Shown here: piece after piece, positions 50,253-61,069 of the stretch
Numbering within the stretch: the stretch's first letter is position 1
Layout: each line of letters opens with the position of its first letter
Assembly (NCBI RefSeq): GCF_033597815.2
Contig: NZ_CP166245.1
Coordinates: 1,488,001 to 1,552,000 of the forward strand
DNA length: 64,000 nucleotides
Origin: Staphylococcus sp. KG4-3
Lineage (GTDB): Bacteria; Bacillota; Bacilli; Staphylococcales; Staphylococcaceae
Reading direction: 5' to 3'
The notes under the pieces: model-generated
The model's input: only the letters and a program-made list of their open reading frames with translations
Told to the model about the DNA's origin: nothing
Database searches by the model: none
Translations under genes and position numbers: made by a program

Positions 50253-51611
50253 CTAATTAGATTCATCATCCATAATATTATATGTTTCTAAGAAATTAGT
50301 GTTAAATTCCCCACTTCTGAAAATGTCATTGTTCAATAGACGGACATGGAATGGTATCGTTGTGTCTATACCTAATACAAGGTATTCACCTAACGCGCGT
50401 AGACCTGTCATGATTGCTTCGTCTCTAGTTGGTTCATGAACAATAAGTTTTGCAACCATAGAGTCATAATATGGAGGAATTGTATAATTAGTATAACATG
50501 CAGATTCAATTCTTACGCCAAATCCACCTGGAGCCAAATATTGGGTGATTTGCCCTGGCGAAGGCATAAAGTTTTTATACGGATTTTCAGCATTAATTCT
50601 AAATTCCATTGCATGCCCTTCAATTTTAATATCTTTCTGTTTGAATGGTAATTTTTCTCCCATCGCAACTTTTAATTGTAGTTTAACTAAGTCTACGCCT
50701 GTAACCATTTCAGTAACAGGATGTTCAACTTGTATCCGTGTATTCATTTCCATGAAGTAAAATTCATTAGAGTCTAAGTCATATATAAATTCAATAGTAC
50801 CTGCATTTTCGTAATTAACTGCTTTTGCAGCTCTTACTGCAGCGTTACCCATTTCTTGTCTCTTTTCTTCAGTTAATATTGGAGAAGGGGCTTCTTCTAC
50901 AAGTTTTTGCATTCTACGTTGAATGGTACAATCACGTTCGCCTAAATGAACCACGTTGCCGTAACTATCTCCCATAATTTGTATTTCAATATGTCTGAAA
51001 TTCTCGATGAATTTTTCCAAATATAGACCACTGTTACCAAAAGCGGTTTCCGCTTCTTGTTGCGTCATTTTGAAACCAGTTTCTAATTCTTTTTCATCAC
51101 GAGCAACTCTGATACCTTTACCACCACCACCAGCAGTAGCTTTGATGATAACTGGATAGCCTATTTGATTTGCAATCTTTTTCGCGTCTTCGATATTTAA
51201 AACAAGTCCTTCGCTACCAGGGACAACTGGTACTTCAGCGCGTTTCATCTCTTCTTTAGCAACGTCTTTAATACCCATTTTTTGAATAGATTCAAAACTT
51301 GGTCCAATGAATTTAAGTTGGCACGCATCGCATAATTCAGCAAAATCACCATTTTCTGCTAAGAAACCATACCCAGGGTGAATGCCGTCACACCCTGTAG
51401 ATGTTGCAATAGATAATATGTTTGGGATATTCAAATAAGAATCTTTAGATTGTGTTGGCCCGACGCAATATGCTTCATCAGCAATTTGAGTATGTAAAGC
51501 GTCTTTATCTCCTTCTGAGTATATTGCCACCGTTTGTAAACCTAAATCATGACATGCACGAATAATTCTTACTGCGATTTCCCCTCTATTTGCTATTAAA
51601 ATTTTATTCAT
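50253..51611 (-). CDS. accC: Acetyl-CoA carboxylase, biotin carboxylase subunit
   Basis: AccC carboxylates the biotin on AccB in the first step of fatty acid synthesis. The 452-residue ATP-grasp protein has the N-terminal IANRGEIAVRIIRACH, the glycine-rich KATAGGGGKGIR loop, HIEIQIMGD and the catalytic EMNTRIQVEHPVTE. It shares one base with the end of accB, so translation is coupled. Confidence 0.97.
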   Translation of the reverse strand: MNKILIANRGEIAVRIIRACHDLGLQTVAIYSEGDKDALHTQIADEAYCVGPTQSKDSYLNIPNILSIATSTGCDGIHPGYGFLAENGDFAELCDACQLKFIGPSFESIQKMGIKDVAKEEMKRAEVPVVPGSEGLVLNIEDAKKIANQIGYPVIIKATAGGGGKGIRVARDEKELETGFKMTQQEAETAFGNSGLYLEKFIENFRHIEIQIMGDSYGNVVHLGERDCTIQRRMQKLVEEAPSPILTEEKRQEMGNAAVRAAKAVNYENAGTIEFIYDLDSNEFYFMEMNTRIQVEHPVTEMVTGVDLVKLQLKVAMGEKLPFKQKDIKIEGHAMEFRINAENPYKNFMPSPGQITQYLAPGGFGVRIESACYTNYTIPPYYDSMVAKLIVHEPTRDEAIMTGLRALGEYLVLGIDTTIPFHVRLLNNDIFRSGEFNTNFLETYNIMDDESN

Positions 51612-52102
51612 TATTTTACCTTAAATAACGGTTGGCCATACTCTACCATTTGCCCGTCTTCTACTAAGATTTCAGCAATTTCACCACTGACTTCGGCTTG
51701 TATTTCATTGAATAATTTCATAGCTTCTAATATACATACTGTTGAATCGTTTGTTACAGAATCTCCAACTTGCACATAGGCACTTTCTTCTGGAGACGGT
51801 GATTTGTAAAACGTCCCAACCATTGGCGCATTAATTGTTTGCAAGTTATCTTCTGCAGTATTAGTATTTGTATTACTATTCATGCTAATTTCATCAGCAC
51901 CTTGTGTTCCTGCAGGAGTTGATGCCACGCCTTGTTGTGGTGCTATTTGTTGCATCGGTTGTTGTGAGATTTGAGGTGTTATAATTTCAGTTTCTTTTTC
52001 TTTTTTTAAATTTACAATATTGCCCTTATCCTCAATATTAATTTCAGTCAAACTAGATTGGTCAAGAATTTCTATCAATTCTTTAATTTCTTTAAAATTC
52101 AT
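51611..52102 (-). CDS. accB: Biotin carboxyl carrier protein of acetyl-CoA carboxylase
   Basis: AccB carries biotin between AccC and the carboxyltransferase. The 163-residue protein has an N-terminal AccC-interaction region, a Gln/Thr/Asn-rich linker and the biotinyl domain with the modified Lys129 (CILEAMKLFNEI). It has the thumb-like APMVGTFY segment before it. EAMKL in place of EAMKM is common in Firmicutes. The ATG at 52102 follows AAGGAGT. Confidence 0.96.
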   Translation of the reverse strand: MNFKEIKELIEILDQSSLTEINIEDKGNIVNLKKEKETEIITPQISQQPMQQIAPQQGVASTPAGTQGADEISMNSNTNTNTAEDNLQTINAPMVGTFYKSPSPEESAYVQVGDSVTNDSTVCILEAMKLFNEIQAEVSGEIAEILVEDGQMVEYGQPLFKVK

Positions 52103-52583
52103 AAATACTGACTCCTTCAGATTGTTTTCATTTACCTTGTTTATTTTACTTTAGTGATATGTTCAATTCAAGCATATACATACTTTCTATAATAAACTGA
52201 TTAACTTTTATCGTGTTCTATATACCTATAAGCGTGCTGAAATCTAATTTTTTTGAGTAAGATGATGTGATATTTGATTTAACAAAAAGAAAGCGAAATA
52301 TATTATACAATAAATCGCATAATTTAACTTCTCGTATTTATAAGTAAATTACATCACTATAATTTAGATATCATCAAGTTTTCTAATTTGATGATAGTTC
52401 AATCCACTTCTTTATGTTCAGCTACAAATCGCTATGTATCATAGCGTAATACACTTAATAATTCTTAGGTTAAAGATTAAATATAAAGTTAAACATTTAT
52501 AATTTAACATTTTAATTATAGAATTTATAGTATTCATAAACATAATATTATCTAATATAACCTTTTATATTCATAATAACCAT
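52103..52583. other. Long accB upstream region with two perfect hairpins
   Basis: A 481-bp AT-rich stretch with no credible ORF. It contains TATCATCAA/TTGATGATA arms at 52369-52396 (10-nt loop) and CGCTATG-TAT-CATAGCG at 52430-52446. It should hold the accBC promoter and may give a long 5' leader or a small RNA. Confidence 0.45.
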
Positions 52584-52619
52584 AAAAACCTTTCCAATAT
52601 ATAAATTGGAAAGGTTTTT
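52584..52619 (-). terminator. Terminator of efp
   Basis: AAAAACCTTTCCAAT pairs with ATTGGAAAGGTTTTT around a short AT loop. The T-run on the minus strand follows the stem, 44 bp past the efp stop. Confidence 0.9.
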
Positions 52620-52662
52620 GCTCATCACTTTAATTACATATCATTTTTTAAACAATAAAATG

Positions 52663-53220
52663 TTAGGCTCTAGAAATATAGCTACCGTCACCTGTATTAA
52701 TTACAAGTGTGTCTCCTTCATTAACAAATAAAGGTACATTCAATGTATATCCTGTTTCAACTGTAGCAGATTTAGTAGCACCATTTGCTGTGTCCCCTTT
52801 AATACCTGGTTCAGTTTCTGTTACTACAAGTTCAACTGTTTTTGGTAATTCAACACCAAGTGTTTCATTACCATATGTTTGAATTTGGACTTCCATATTT
52901 GCTTTTAAGAAATTTAATTCGTGTTGTAAATAATCTCCTTGTAGCTCTGTTTGATCAAATGTTTGATTATCCATGAAAACATGTGTATCTCCATCGGCAT
53001 ATAGATATTGCATACGACGATTCTCAATCATAGCAGTTTCTACTTTTTCGCCACCTCTGAATGTTTTCTCTTGAATCGAACCAGTTCTTAAATTACGTAG
53101 CTTAGAACGTACAAATGCAGAACCTTTTCCTGGTTTAACATGTTGGAAATCTAAAACTTTCCAAATGCCATTATCTACTGATATTGTTAAGCCTGTTTTA
53201 AAATCATTAACCGAAATCAT
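52663..53220 (-). CDS. efp: Translation elongation factor P
   Basis: EF-P relieves ribosome stalling at polyproline stretches. The 185-residue protein has the N-terminal KOW-like domain with the loop Lys32 ([10 protein letters not shown]), the residue that is modified in Bacillus, followed by two OB domains ending [11 protein letters not shown]. It lies 28 bp after pepP, a conserved pair. Confidence 0.97.
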   Translation of the reverse strand: MISVNDFKTGLTISVDNGIWKVLDFQHVKPGKGSAFVRSKLRNLRTGSIQEKTFRGGEKVETAMIENRRMQYLYADGDTHVFMDNQTFDQTELQGDYLQHELNFLKANMEVQIQTYGNETLGVELPKTVELVVTETEPGIKGDTANGATKSATVETGYTLNVPLFVNEGDTLVINTGDGSYISRA

Positions 53221-53248
53221 TCAGTTTCCTCCTCAATTATAAGGTCTT

Positions 53249-54307
53249 CTATAAAATAATAAGGTTTTTGGAAGATTTAGTAAAGCGTTCACAGCCATTT
53301 TCTTTAATTAAAATGTCATCTTCAATACGAACGCCACCTAACCCGTCTAAATATATGCCAGGTTCAATTGTAACACAATTATTAATATCTAATGGCGTCT
53401 CCGATTTTTTAGAAAGATTAGGGCCTTCATGAACGTCTAATCCAATACCATGACCAAGTGAATGTCCAAACGCCTCACCATAACCTTTTTCAGTGATATA
53501 ATCTCTAGCAATAGCATCTAATGCTTTACCAGTAATACCTTTTTTAGCGGCGTCAATTCCCTTTTGATTCGCCTCTAACACAATATTATATATTTCTTTA
53601 AGTTTTGGATCAGGTTCACCTATTGCAAATGTACGAGTAATATCTGATGAATATCCTTTGTAATATGCACCAAAATCTAATGTAATTAATTCTCCTGAAT
53701 TTATAACTTTATCACTAGCAACTCCATGAGGTAACGCACCACGTTCACCAGAAGCTACAATTGTTTCGAATGAAGTTCCTTCAGCGCCAAGTTCTAACAT
53801 TTTACTTTCTAACTTTGCTTTTAGTTGCTGTTCAGTCATACCAGCTTTTGCGACAGTTAAAATGTATTCGTATGCCTCATCAACGATATCTGCTGCTTTT
53901 TGAATCAACTCAATCTCTGATTCATCTTTAACTTCACGTATCTTTTCTATCATACCTGAAATGCTAATTAAACTAATATACGATTTACTCAACTGAAGAT
54001 ATGTATCATAGCTGACTAAGTTTCCTTCAAATCCAACATTTTGTACGTTTAATTTTTCAAGTTGATTTTTGACTTCATCAATTAAACTACCTTTTTGTTT
54101 GATGATTTCAAATTCTGGGGCTTGTGCAGACGCTTGTTCAATGTACCTAAAATCAGTTAGCAATAAGTTGTGATCTTTCGTAATAATTAACGCCCCACTT
54201 GTACCAGTAAAACCAGATAAATAACGTCTATTAAAGTCAGATAATACTACCACTGCTTCTAAATGTTTGGCTTCTATAGCGGTATTTAATTTATCAATTC
54301 TTGTCAT
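53249..54307 (-). CDS. pepP: Xaa-Pro peptidase (M24 family, YqhT-like)
   Basis: It cleaves residues next to proline in small peptides. The 352-residue protein has a creatinase-like N-terminal domain and the M24 pita-bread fold with metal ligands Asp (LDFGAYYKGYSSDITR), His (GHSLGHGIGLDVHEGP) and Glu (VTIEPGIY, GGVRIEDD). Its pairing with efp is common in Firmicutes. The gene symbol is by analogy; yqhT or papA is also used. Confidence 0.9.
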   Translation of the reverse strand: MTRIDKLNTAIEAKHLEAVVVLSDFNRRYLSGFTGTSGALIITKDHNLLLTDFRYIEQASAQAPEFEIIKQKGSLIDEVKNQLEKLNVQNVGFEGNLVSYDTYLQLSKSYISLISISGMIEKIREVKDESEIELIQKAADIVDEAYEYILTVAKAGMTEQQLKAKLESKMLELGAEGTSFETIVASGERGALPHGVASDKVINSGELITLDFGAYYKGYSSDITRTFAIGEPDPKLKEIYNIVLEANQKGIDAAKKGITGKALDAIARDYITEKGYGEAFGHSLGHGIGLDVHEGPNLSKKSETPLDINNCVTIEPGIYLDGLGGVRIEDDILIKENGCERFTKSSKNLIIL

Positions 54308-54410
54308 TTGTTATCCTCCTATACAATAAGTTTGTACATTTTCTTTTTATACATTAAAATGATAGCATAATTATTGTATAAATTTATAGTTTTTGAATTA
54401 GGAGAGAGTT

Positions 54411-54998
54411 ATGAAGAAAAAAATAGTGGCTATTTTATGTGCTTCATGTGTACTTGCTGGTTGCGGAAGTCAAAACCTTGGTCCTTTAGAAGAAAAGACG
54501 ACTAAACTTCGCGATGAAAACCATAAGTTAAAGGGGAACATTCAAGAATTAAAACAAGAAATTAGCAAAGAGCAAAATAAAGTTGCGGCTCTAGAGAAAG
54601 ATAAGAAAGACATTGGCAAAGCGAAAAGTAATAAAAAGAAAGCAGCTAATTTAAAAGCATCATCTACATATTATCAAGATATCGCTAAATTAATTGATCA
54701 ATATAACGAAATCGAAAGTGATGTATCTAAAAACAAAGGCGATAAGAGAGTACAAGATAAACTTGCAGAACTTAAAAATAAAATAGATACCGCATTTACG
54801 ACATATAAAAATGATGTCAATAAAGAAAAAATGGATAGCGAAGATAAAACCAAAAATAAAAATATAACTAAATTGGACAAAGACTTAAATTCAGCATTTA
54901 GTGATATTAAAGATGGTTACGATGCTAAAGATAAGAAGAAGATTCAAAAAGGTCAAAAAGCTTTATCAATCATCAGTATTAAAGATAGTCAAAGTTAA
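54411..54998 (+). CDS. Predicted lipoprotein with coiled coil
   Basis: The protein starts MKKKIVAILCASCVLAGCG, a lipoprotein signal with lipobox LAGC, so mature lipidation would be at Cys18. The remaining 177 residues are lysine-rich and helical: a coiled coil at about 25-80 (KTTKLRDENHKLKGNIQELK) and a second helical region at about 85-185. No enzyme motif is seen. Related staphylococcal proteins at this place are uncharacterised. The ATG at 54411 follows AGGAGAG. It is divergent from pepP and 22 bp before the next small gene. Confidence 0.8.
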   Translation: MKKKIVAILCASCVLAGCGSQNLGPLEEKTTKLRDENHKLKGNIQELKQEISKEQNKVAALEKDKKDIGKAKSNKKKAANLKASSTYYQDIAKLIDQYNEIESDVSKNKGDKRVQDKLAELKNKIDTAFTTYKNDVNKEKMDSEDKTKNKNITKLDKDLNSAFSDIKDGYDAKDKKKIQKGQKALSIISIKDSQS

Positions 54999-55020
54999 CA
55001 ACCACATAGGAGTGTTTTAG

Positions 55021-55242
55021 GTGAAACAAGCAATATTTTATATCATTATCGCAATTGCAATTGTAGGATTAGTACTCAATCTTGATGCCTTTATCTTCAG
55101 TTTTGTAAGAATGGTCATTAGCTTAGCCATTTTTGGAGGTATTATATATGCAATTTACTATTTCTTCTTCTTAACTGAAGATCAGCGTAAATACAAACGT
55201 GCGCAACGTAAGTATAAAAGACAAAACAGAAAGAAAAAGTAA
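55021..55242 (+). CDS. Small membrane protein of unknown function
   Basis: A 73-residue protein with two hydrophobic helices (about 3-20 and 26-50) and a strongly basic C-terminus (KRAQRKYKRQNRKKK), so the tail should lie in the cytoplasm and could touch nucleic acid or lipid head groups. The start is GTG at 55021, after AGGAGTG. It is probably co-transcribed with the lipoprotein gene. I do not recognise a named family. Confidence 0.75.
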   Translation: MKQAIFYIIIAIAIVGLVLNLDAFIFSFVRMVISLAIFGGIIYAIYYFFFLTEDQRKYKRAQRKYKRQNRKKK

Positions 55243-55259
55243 CGTATACTAAGATTTAT

Positions 55260-55310
55260 AAACCCCTGAAAAGATTATCTTAAAATAGATATCTTTTCAG
55301 GGGTTTATTT
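55260..55310. terminator. Bidirectional terminator between the small membrane protein gene and lipM
   Basis: AAACCCCTGAAAAGAT pairs perfectly with ATCTTTTCAGGGGTTT across a 15-nt loop, with T-rich sequence after it. Confidence 0.9.
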
Positions 55311-55384
55311 TATAATTTATACTTATTAAAATTCCTTAATATGTGTTGCTGTTTTAAATGTCGAGTCAGCAATTTAAAACTAAA

Positions 55385-56215
55385 CTATTTACGATAGTTC
55401 CACTCGTCAGATTTGTATTTATCAATTAACTCATTGATTTCATTTTGCTGTTTTTCATTGAGTTCTAGTGGCTTAAAGTCAATATTCAATCCTTTTTTAA
55501 AGCCTATTTCAAATGCTTTTTCCATCTCTTCTAAACTAATATGGCGATCTGAAATATCATTAATTGCCACAGCTTTTTCTACAAATGCTTGCTTCATTTT
55601 ATCTTTAAGACGATCATTTTTAAAAACAAACATGTCAAACAAATCATCTATGTCTACATCTTGTAGCAAAGAGCCATGCTGTAAGATAACCCCTTTCTGA
55701 CGAACTTGAGCACTTCCAGCAATTTTACGTCCTTCTACAACTAATTCATACCAGCTAGGTGCATCAAAACAAACTGCACTTCTTGGTTGCTTTAAATTTG
55801 CTCTTTCCTCTTTTGATTTTGGAATAGCAAATGAAGCATCAAAACCTAAATATTTAAAACCTTCTAGTAATCCTTCTGAAATAACTCTATAGGCTTCAGT
55901 AACTGTTGAAGGCATGTCAGGGTGTGATTCTGGAACAATGACGCTGTACGTCAATTCTTTATCATGTAACACACCTCTGCCACCAGTTTGACGACGTACA
56001 AGGCCATAACCTTTAGCATTCACCTTTTCAATATCTATTTCTTTAGTTAGCCTTTGAAAATAACCAACTGATAAAGTCGCAGGGTCCCATGTATAAAACC
56101 TAATTACTGGATCTATCTCTCCTCTAGATACAAAATTAAGTAAAGCTTCATCCATTGCCATATTATAATATGGGTCTTTGCTACCAGTATTTATAAAATT
56201 CCATGTTTCTGTCAC
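55385..56215 (-). CDS. lipM: Octanoyltransferase LipM (BPL/LplA/LipB fold)
   Basis: LipM moves octanoate from acyl carrier protein to GcvH in the lipoate synthesis route of Firmicutes. The fold signature [18 protein letters not shown] and the catalytic Cys in [15 protein letters not shown] mark it as LipM. I chose the GTG at 56215, 8 nt after AGGAG (276 residues), over a longer frame to 56257. Its position near the glycine cleavage genes, as in S. aureus, supports LipM over the related LipL. Confidence 0.88.
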   Translation of the reverse strand: MTETWNFINTGSKDPYYNMAMDEALLNFVSRGEIDPVIRFYTWDPATLSVGYFQRLTKEIDIEKVNAKGYGLVRRQTGGRGVLHDKELTYSVIVPESHPDMPSTVTEAYRVISEGLLEGFKYLGFDASFAIPKSKEERANLKQPRSAVCFDAPSWYELVVEGRKIAGSAQVRQKGVILQHGSLLQDVDIDDLFDMFVFKNDRLKDKMKQAFVEKAVAINDISDRHISLEEMEKAFEIGFKKGLNIDFKPLELNEKQQNEINELIDKYKSDEWNYRK

Positions 56216-56387
56216 TTTCAAAACTCCTATCGCTAAATTAAATTGTGATAACAGCAATTTTGTGTTATCGTTTTCAATAATTGTTCAAGTTTGTCAGCAT
56301 TAACTATTTATCGTGAGAAAAATATTTTGATAAATTGCGCTAACAGTCTTATAATATATAATATCGGTTAATTAGGGAGGATGCAAG

Positions 56388-56774
56388 ATGAGTAACTTTT
56401 GGTTTATAGCGTTAGCAGTTTTAATAATTATCATCGCTTACATGCTAATCAATTATCTTCTTAATAAAAGAGCAGTCACAGAATTAAACCAAAATGAGTT
56501 CCATGATGGTTTGCGCAAAGCTCAAGTTATTGATGTAAGAGAAAAAGTGGATTATGAATACGGACACATCAATGGTGCACGTAATATTCCAATTACAATG
56601 TTTAAACAAAGATATCAAGGTTTACGAACAGACCAACCAATCTATCTTTGTGATGCGAATGGCATTGCCAGTTATCGTGCAGCTAGAACTTTAAAGAAAA
56701 ACGGCTACACGGATATCTACATGTTAAAAGGTGGATATAAAAAATGGACTGGTAAAATTAAATCTAAAAAATAA
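56388..56774 (+). CDS. Membrane-anchored rhodanese-like protein (YqhL type)
   Basis: The first 25 residues form a transmembrane helix, and a rhodanese domain follows (QVIDVREKVDYEYGHINGARNIP) with an active-site Cys in IYLCDANG, so sulfur transfer is possible. It has 128 residues. The ATG at 56388 follows GGGAGG. The sulfur acceptor is unknown. It is divergent from lipM and convergent with gcvPB. Confidence 0.88.
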   Translation: MSNFWFIALAVLIIIIAYMLINYLLNKRAVTELNQNEFHDGLRKAQVIDVREKVDYEYGHINGARNIPITMFKQRYQGLRTDQPIYLCDANGIASYRAARTLKKNGYTDIYMLKGGYKKWTGKIKSKK

Positions 56775-56807
56775 CTTTATATCTTAAAATTAATGACATA
56801 AAGTGAA

Positions 56808-56866
56808 TGTTCAAAATAAAAAGCGTGATCAACATTTAAAGTTGACCACGCTTTTTATTTTGAACA
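56808..56866. terminator. Very long bidirectional terminator between the rhodanese gene and gcvPB
   Basis: Two 26-bp arms (TGTTCAAAATAAAAAGCGTG-x-TCAAC and its mirror) pair with a single mismatch around a 7-nt loop. A second small hairpin, ACTGG/CCAGT, follows at about 56872-56897. Confidence 0.9.
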
Positions 56867-56956
56867 AAAAATCGAACTGGTTTTATACCAGTCCGATCTT
56901 TAAGTATTTATATATTAAAGGTAAATTCAATATAACCGTGTAAAAGTGTAAACTAA

Positions 56957-58435
56957 CTATTCTTTTTCTGAACGTAAGTTTTCAAATTTTAACACTGGAT
57001 TTCTTGCTGCTTTGGTTTCGTCTAATCTATCAATAATAGTTGTATGTGGTGCTTCTAATACAATATCCGGATTCTCTTTAGCTTCATTTGCAATTTGAAT
57101 CATCGTATCACAGAAGTGGTCTAGAGTTTCTTTTGACTCAGTTTCAGTCGGCTCAATCATCATGCCTTCTTCGACATTAAGTGGGAAATAAATTGTCGGT
57201 GGATGTACTCCGAAATCTAATAGTCGTTTAGCCATATCTAGTGTACGAACGCCCTGTTCTTTTTGTTTAGACCCACTCAAGACAAACTCATGTTTACAAT
57301 ATTGACTATAAGGAATCTCAAAATGCTCTTTCAGTCTTGCTTTAATATAATTGGCATTTAATACAGCAGCTTCAGATACTTCTTCAAGTCCTTTGTTTCC
57401 CATACTACGAATATAAGTATAAGCTCTTAAATAGATGCCAAAATTACCATAGAATGGTTTAACGCGTCCTATAGAATTTGCTATATCATTATCATATTTA
57501 TAAATATCATTTTCTTTGACAACCATTGGTTTAGGTAAAAAGCTCGCAAGTTCTTTTTTTACACCTACTGGTCCAGAACCTGGACCGCCGCCACCATGTG
57601 GCCCCGTAAATGTTTTGTGTAAGTTTAAGTGAACTGCATCAAATCCCATGTCGCCTGGTCTAACTTTGTCCATAATGGCATTTAAATTTGCACCATCATA
57701 ATATAATAATCCTCCGGCTTCATGAACGATATTCCGAATATCCATAATGTTTTTTTCAAAAATGCCTAAAGTATTAGGATTAGTTAACATGATTGCAGCT
57801 GTTTTATCATTAACTAAACGTTTCAGATCATCAATATCTACTTCTCCGCGTTCATTTGATTTAACTGTTACAGACTTAAAGCCTGCAAACGCAGCTGAAG
57901 CTGGATTGGTGCCGTGTGCAGAGTCAGGAACGATAACTTCATCACGATGACCTTCTCCGTTTTTTTGATGGTATGCTTTAAAAATCATTAATGCTGTCCA
58001 CTCACCATGCGCGCCGGCAGCAGGTTGTAACGTTACTTCATCCATACCAGTGATTTCTTTCAACTCTTCTTGTAAACTATGAATAATCTCTAAAGATCCT
58101 TGAACTTGCGATTCATCTTGTAATGGATGTGATTCTGCAAATCCAGGAATTCTAGCAATTTTTTCATTTATTTTTGGATTATATTTCATAGTACAAGAAC
58201 CTAATGGATAAAATCCTGAATCTACACCAAAGTTTTTATTTGAAAGCTCTGTGTAATGCCTCACTAAATCTAATTCAGCAACTTCTGGTAGTTCTGCTTT
58301 ATTTTTTCTAATATATTTTTCGTCTAGTAATTTTTCAACAGCGCCATTATCTATTTCTTTTTTTGGTAACGAATACGCATAACGACCTTTTTTAGAACGT
58401 TCAAAAATTAATGGACTTGATTTACTTACTACCAT
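56957..58435 (-). CDS. gcvPB: Glycine dehydrogenase (decarboxylating) subunit 2
   Basis: The PLP-binding half of the P-protein of the glycine cleavage system. The 492-residue product has the PLP Lys in [18 protein letters not shown], the [15 protein letters not shown] loop ([15 protein letters not shown]) and the C-terminal [15 protein letters not shown]. It overlaps gcvPA by 14 bp, so both halves are made together. The P-protein is split in two in staphylococci and Bacillus. Confidence 0.96.
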   Translation of the reverse strand: MVVSKSSPLIFERSKKGRYAYSLPKKEIDNGAVEKLLDEKYIRKNKAELPEVAELDLVRHYTELSNKNFGVDSGFYPLGSCTMKYNPKINEKIARIPGFAESHPLQDESQVQGSLEIIHSLQEELKEITGMDEVTLQPAAGAHGEWTALMIFKAYHQKNGEGHRDEVIVPDSAHGTNPASAAFAGFKSVTVKSNERGEVDIDDLKRLVNDKTAAIMLTNPNTLGIFEKNIMDIRNIVHEAGGLLYYDGANLNAIMDKVRPGDMGFDAVHLNLHKTFTGPHGGGGPGSGPVGVKKELASFLPKPMVVKENDIYKYDNDIANSIGRVKPFYGNFGIYLRAYTYIRSMGNKGLEEVSEAAVLNANYIKARLKEHFEIPYSQYCKHEFVLSGSKQKEQGVRTLDMAKRLLDFGVHPPTIYFPLNVEEGMMIEPTETESKETLDHFCDTMIQIANEAKENPDIVLEAPHTTIIDRLDETKAARNPVLKFENLRSEKE

Positions 58436-59774
58436 TTAATTCACCTGCTTTCTTAACAAATGTGTCAATTTCATCTTTTGTTCTCAATTCTGTTACAGCA
58501 ACTAACATATGATTTTCAAATGATTCTGTTACTTCACTTAAATCGAAACCACCTATAATTCCTTTTTGTATAAGTGCATCATTAATATCTTTAACAGGTT
58601 TATCGAATTTCACTACAAATTCATTAAATGAAGTTCCAGTTGACACTTCTAAACCGACTTGTTTAAATTGTTCCTTTGCATAGTTTGCATTTTCAAAATT
58701 TTGTACTGAAATATCATAAATACCTTCTTTTCCTAATGCTGACATACAAATTGAGGAAGCTAATGCATTCAATGCTTGGTTTGAACAAATATTTGAAGTA
58801 GCTTTATCACGACGTATATGTTGTTCGCGAGCTTGTAATGTTAAAACAAAACCACGATGCCCATCTGCATCTTCGGTTTGACCTACTAAACGCCCAGGTG
58901 TTTTGCGCATTAATTTTTTAGTTGTAGCAAAGAAACCACAATGAGGGCCACCAAATTGTGCAGGTATACCAAATGGTTGTGTATCTCCTACTACAATATC
59001 GGCACCAAAACTACCTGGAGGTGTAAGTAAGCCTAGTGCTAGTGGGTTAGTATAAACAATAAACAAAGCTTTTTTACCTTCAATAAACGATTGGATTTTC
59101 TCTAAATCCTCAATTGAACCATAGAAGTTAGGATACTGAACAGCTACTGCAGCTGTATCATCGTCTATAGCTGCTTCTAACTTTTCTAAATCTGTAATAG
59201 TACCATCTAAATCAACTTCTACAACTTCAAATTCTTCACGTGTTTTTACATATGTGTTGAGAACTTGTAATGCTTGATAATGTAATCCTTTAGAAACTAC
59301 AATTTTATTTTTACGTGTTTGATTAAAAGCTAAAATACATGCTTCAGCAAAACTTGTAATACCATCATACATAGATGAATTTGCAATATCCATGTCAGTT
59401 AATTCACAAATTAACGTTTGGAATTCAAAAATTGCTTGTAGTTCACCTTGTGAAATTTCTGGCTGATAAGGTGTGTATGCAGTATAGAATTCCGAACGAG
59501 AAATCATCGCATCTACTACTGCTGGTGCGTAATGATCGTATACGCCTGCCCCTAAAAATGAAGTGTGGGTTTCTTTAGTGATATTTTTACTTGCAACTCT
59601 ACTTAAGCGTTTTGTTAATGTAGTTTCAGCTTCTGCATCTGGAATAGCTAGCTCTCTATTTAATAATATGTCATTTGGTACATCTCCAAATAATTCTGCA
59701 ATTGATTCTGCACCAATAACATCTAACATTTCTTTCTTATCTTGCTCTGTTAATGGAATATAACGATGACTCAC
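58422..59774 (-). CDS. gcvPA: Glycine dehydrogenase (decarboxylating) subunit 1
   Basis: The other half of the split P-protein. The 450-residue PLP-fold domain lacks the PLP Lys. It begins [18 protein letters not shown] and contains [16 protein letters not shown] and [19 protein letters not shown], which are typical. It lies 17 bp after gcvT. Confidence 0.96.
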   Translation of the reverse strand: MSHRYIPLTEQDKKEMLDVIGAESIAELFGDVPNDILLNRELAIPDAEAETTLTKRLSRVASKNITKETHTSFLGAGVYDHYAPAVVDAMISRSEFYTAYTPYQPEISQGELQAIFEFQTLICELTDMDIANSSMYDGITSFAEACILAFNQTRKNKIVVSKGLHYQALQVLNTYVKTREEFEVVEVDLDGTITDLEKLEAAIDDDTAAVAVQYPNFYGSIEDLEKIQSFIEGKKALFIVYTNPLALGLLTPPGSFGADIVVGDTQPFGIPAQFGGPHCGFFATTKKLMRKTPGRLVGQTEDADGHRGFVLTLQAREQHIRRDKATSNICSNQALNALASSICMSALGKEGIYDISVQNFENANYAKEQFKQVGLEVSTGTSFNEFVVKFDKPVKDINDALIQKGIIGGFDLSEVTESFENHMLVAVTELRTKDEIDTFVKKAGELNGSK

Positions 59775-59791
59775 AGTAACACCCCTTTGTA

Positions 59792-60883
59792 TTATTTGCT
59801 TATTTGGTTTTTCTTAACAATTTTTGCTTTAACTTGTCTCTTCCTTACTTGAACTAACACTTCTTTGCCCATTTCAAAAGCTTCACGATTTATTAGAGCT
59901 AAACCAATCGATTTACCAGTTAATGGTGATTGGGTACCCGAAGTAATCTCTCCTATTTGATTACCATCTAAATCCAATACTTCGTAACCAGTTCTAGGAA
60001 TGCCTTTATCAATCATTTCTAAACCAACTGTTCTACGTTTTGAACCATGTTCCTTTTGTTCTTTAAGGACACTTTTGCCAATGAAATCGGCTTCAATTAA
60101 TGGCTTGACTGCAAATGCGATGCCCGCTTCATACGGTGTGATTTCTTCACTTAAATCTTGACCATGTAGAGGTAAACCAGCTTCCAATCTTAATGTATCT
60201 CTTGCTCCTAAGCCACATGGAACAACGTTATGCTCTAGTATTTTTTTCCATAAATAAGGAGCATCATCCGCGTCGCAGTATATTTCAAAGCCATCTTCAC
60301 CAGTATATCCTGATTGTGATAAAATTACGTTTTTCCCAAAAAACGCTACATTTTGTTTAAATTCGAAAGGTTTCATTGAAGATACATCTACATCAACATG
60401 TTGTTGAACTAAGTTACGCGCATTTGGTCCTTGAATTGCTAATTGACCATAGTCATTCGAAACATTAATTACTTCTGCATCGAATTTTTCGGCTTTCTCT
60501 TTCATCCAAACAAAGTCTTTATCTGTATTACCAGCATTTACTACTAATAAATATTGATTTTCGTCTAATTTATATGTGATTAAATCATCAATAATACCAC
60601 CATTTTCATTACATAGTGCAGTATATTGAGCTTTATTTGTAGTCAAATTTTCAGTATCGTTAGAAAGTAGATATTGTACTAGCTGTGCAGCTTCACTACC
60701 TTTTATCAGAATTTCACCCATATGGCTTACATCAAACAAACCGATTTCTGTTCTAACAGCATTATGTTCTTCTTTAATACTTGAAAATTGGACTGGCATA
60801 GCCCATCCACCAAATTCTACGATTTTAGCACCACTATCTACAAAAGTTTGATAAAGTGGTGTTTTTTTTAGTTCATTGGACAT
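59792..60883 (-). CDS. gcvT: Aminomethyltransferase (glycine cleavage T-protein)
   Basis: GcvT releases ammonia and passes the methylene group to tetrahydrofolate. The 363-residue protein has the conserved WAMPVQF start, [20 protein letters not shown] and the C-terminal [19 protein letters not shown]. The ATG at 60883 follows ATAGGAGG. It is the first gene of the gcvT-PA-PB operon, placed behind a glycine riboswitch. Confidence 0.97.
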   Translation of the reverse strand: MSNELKKTPLYQTFVDSGAKIVEFGGWAMPVQFSSIKEEHNAVRTEIGLFDVSHMGEILIKGSEAAQLVQYLLSNDTENLTTNKAQYTALCNENGGIIDDLITYKLDENQYLLVVNAGNTDKDFVWMKEKAEKFDAEVINVSNDYGQLAIQGPNARNLVQQHVDVDVSSMKPFEFKQNVAFFGKNVILSQSGYTGEDGFEIYCDADDAPYLWKKILEHNVVPCGLGARDTLRLEAGLPLHGQDLSEEITPYEAGIAFAVKPLIEADFIGKSVLKEQKEHGSKRRTVGLEMIDKGIPRTGYEVLDLDGNQIGEITSGTQSPLTGKSIGLALINREAFEMGKEVLVQVRKRQVKAKIVKKNQISK

Positions 60884-60914
60884 GAAGAAACCTCCTATTG
60901 TTTAAGTAAAATAT

Positions 60915-60950
60915 ATTAAAAAAAACAGAGTAGACTAAGCTACCCTGTTT
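60915..60950 (-). terminator. Conditional terminator of the gcv leader
   Basis: On the minus strand AAACAGGGTAG pairs with CTACTCTGTTT (one G-U pair), followed by a run of T. It lies between the glycine aptamer and gcvT, the place of an attenuator. Confidence 0.9.
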
Positions 60951-61064
60951 AAATTCTCCAGGAATGCGTCACAGTATTATCCTTTTGCCTGAGAGTTTCG
61001 TTAAACTTGCACCTTCGGCGATGGACTAAAGTTATAAATAATATAACTAACCATTCTCTCCAAT
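60951..61064 (-). promoter_or_regulatory. Glycine riboswitch (single aptamer) upstream of gcvT
   Basis: The minus strand has GGAGAGAATGG, the core CATCGCCGAAGGTGCAAG and AAACTCTCAGGCAAAAGGA, all hallmarks of the glycine aptamer. The sequence after it (CGCATTCCTGGAGAA) could be only the remnant of a second aptamer before the terminator. Glycine binding is expected to favour read-through into gcvT. The 5' edge touches the aroK stop. Confidence 0.93.
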
Positions 61065-61069
61065 ACTGA

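Noticed and set aside
60951..61064. Tandem (two-aptamer) glycine riboswitch
   Set aside because: Only one GCCGAAGG...CTCAGGCAAAAGGA core is seen; the downstream part is replaced by the terminator.
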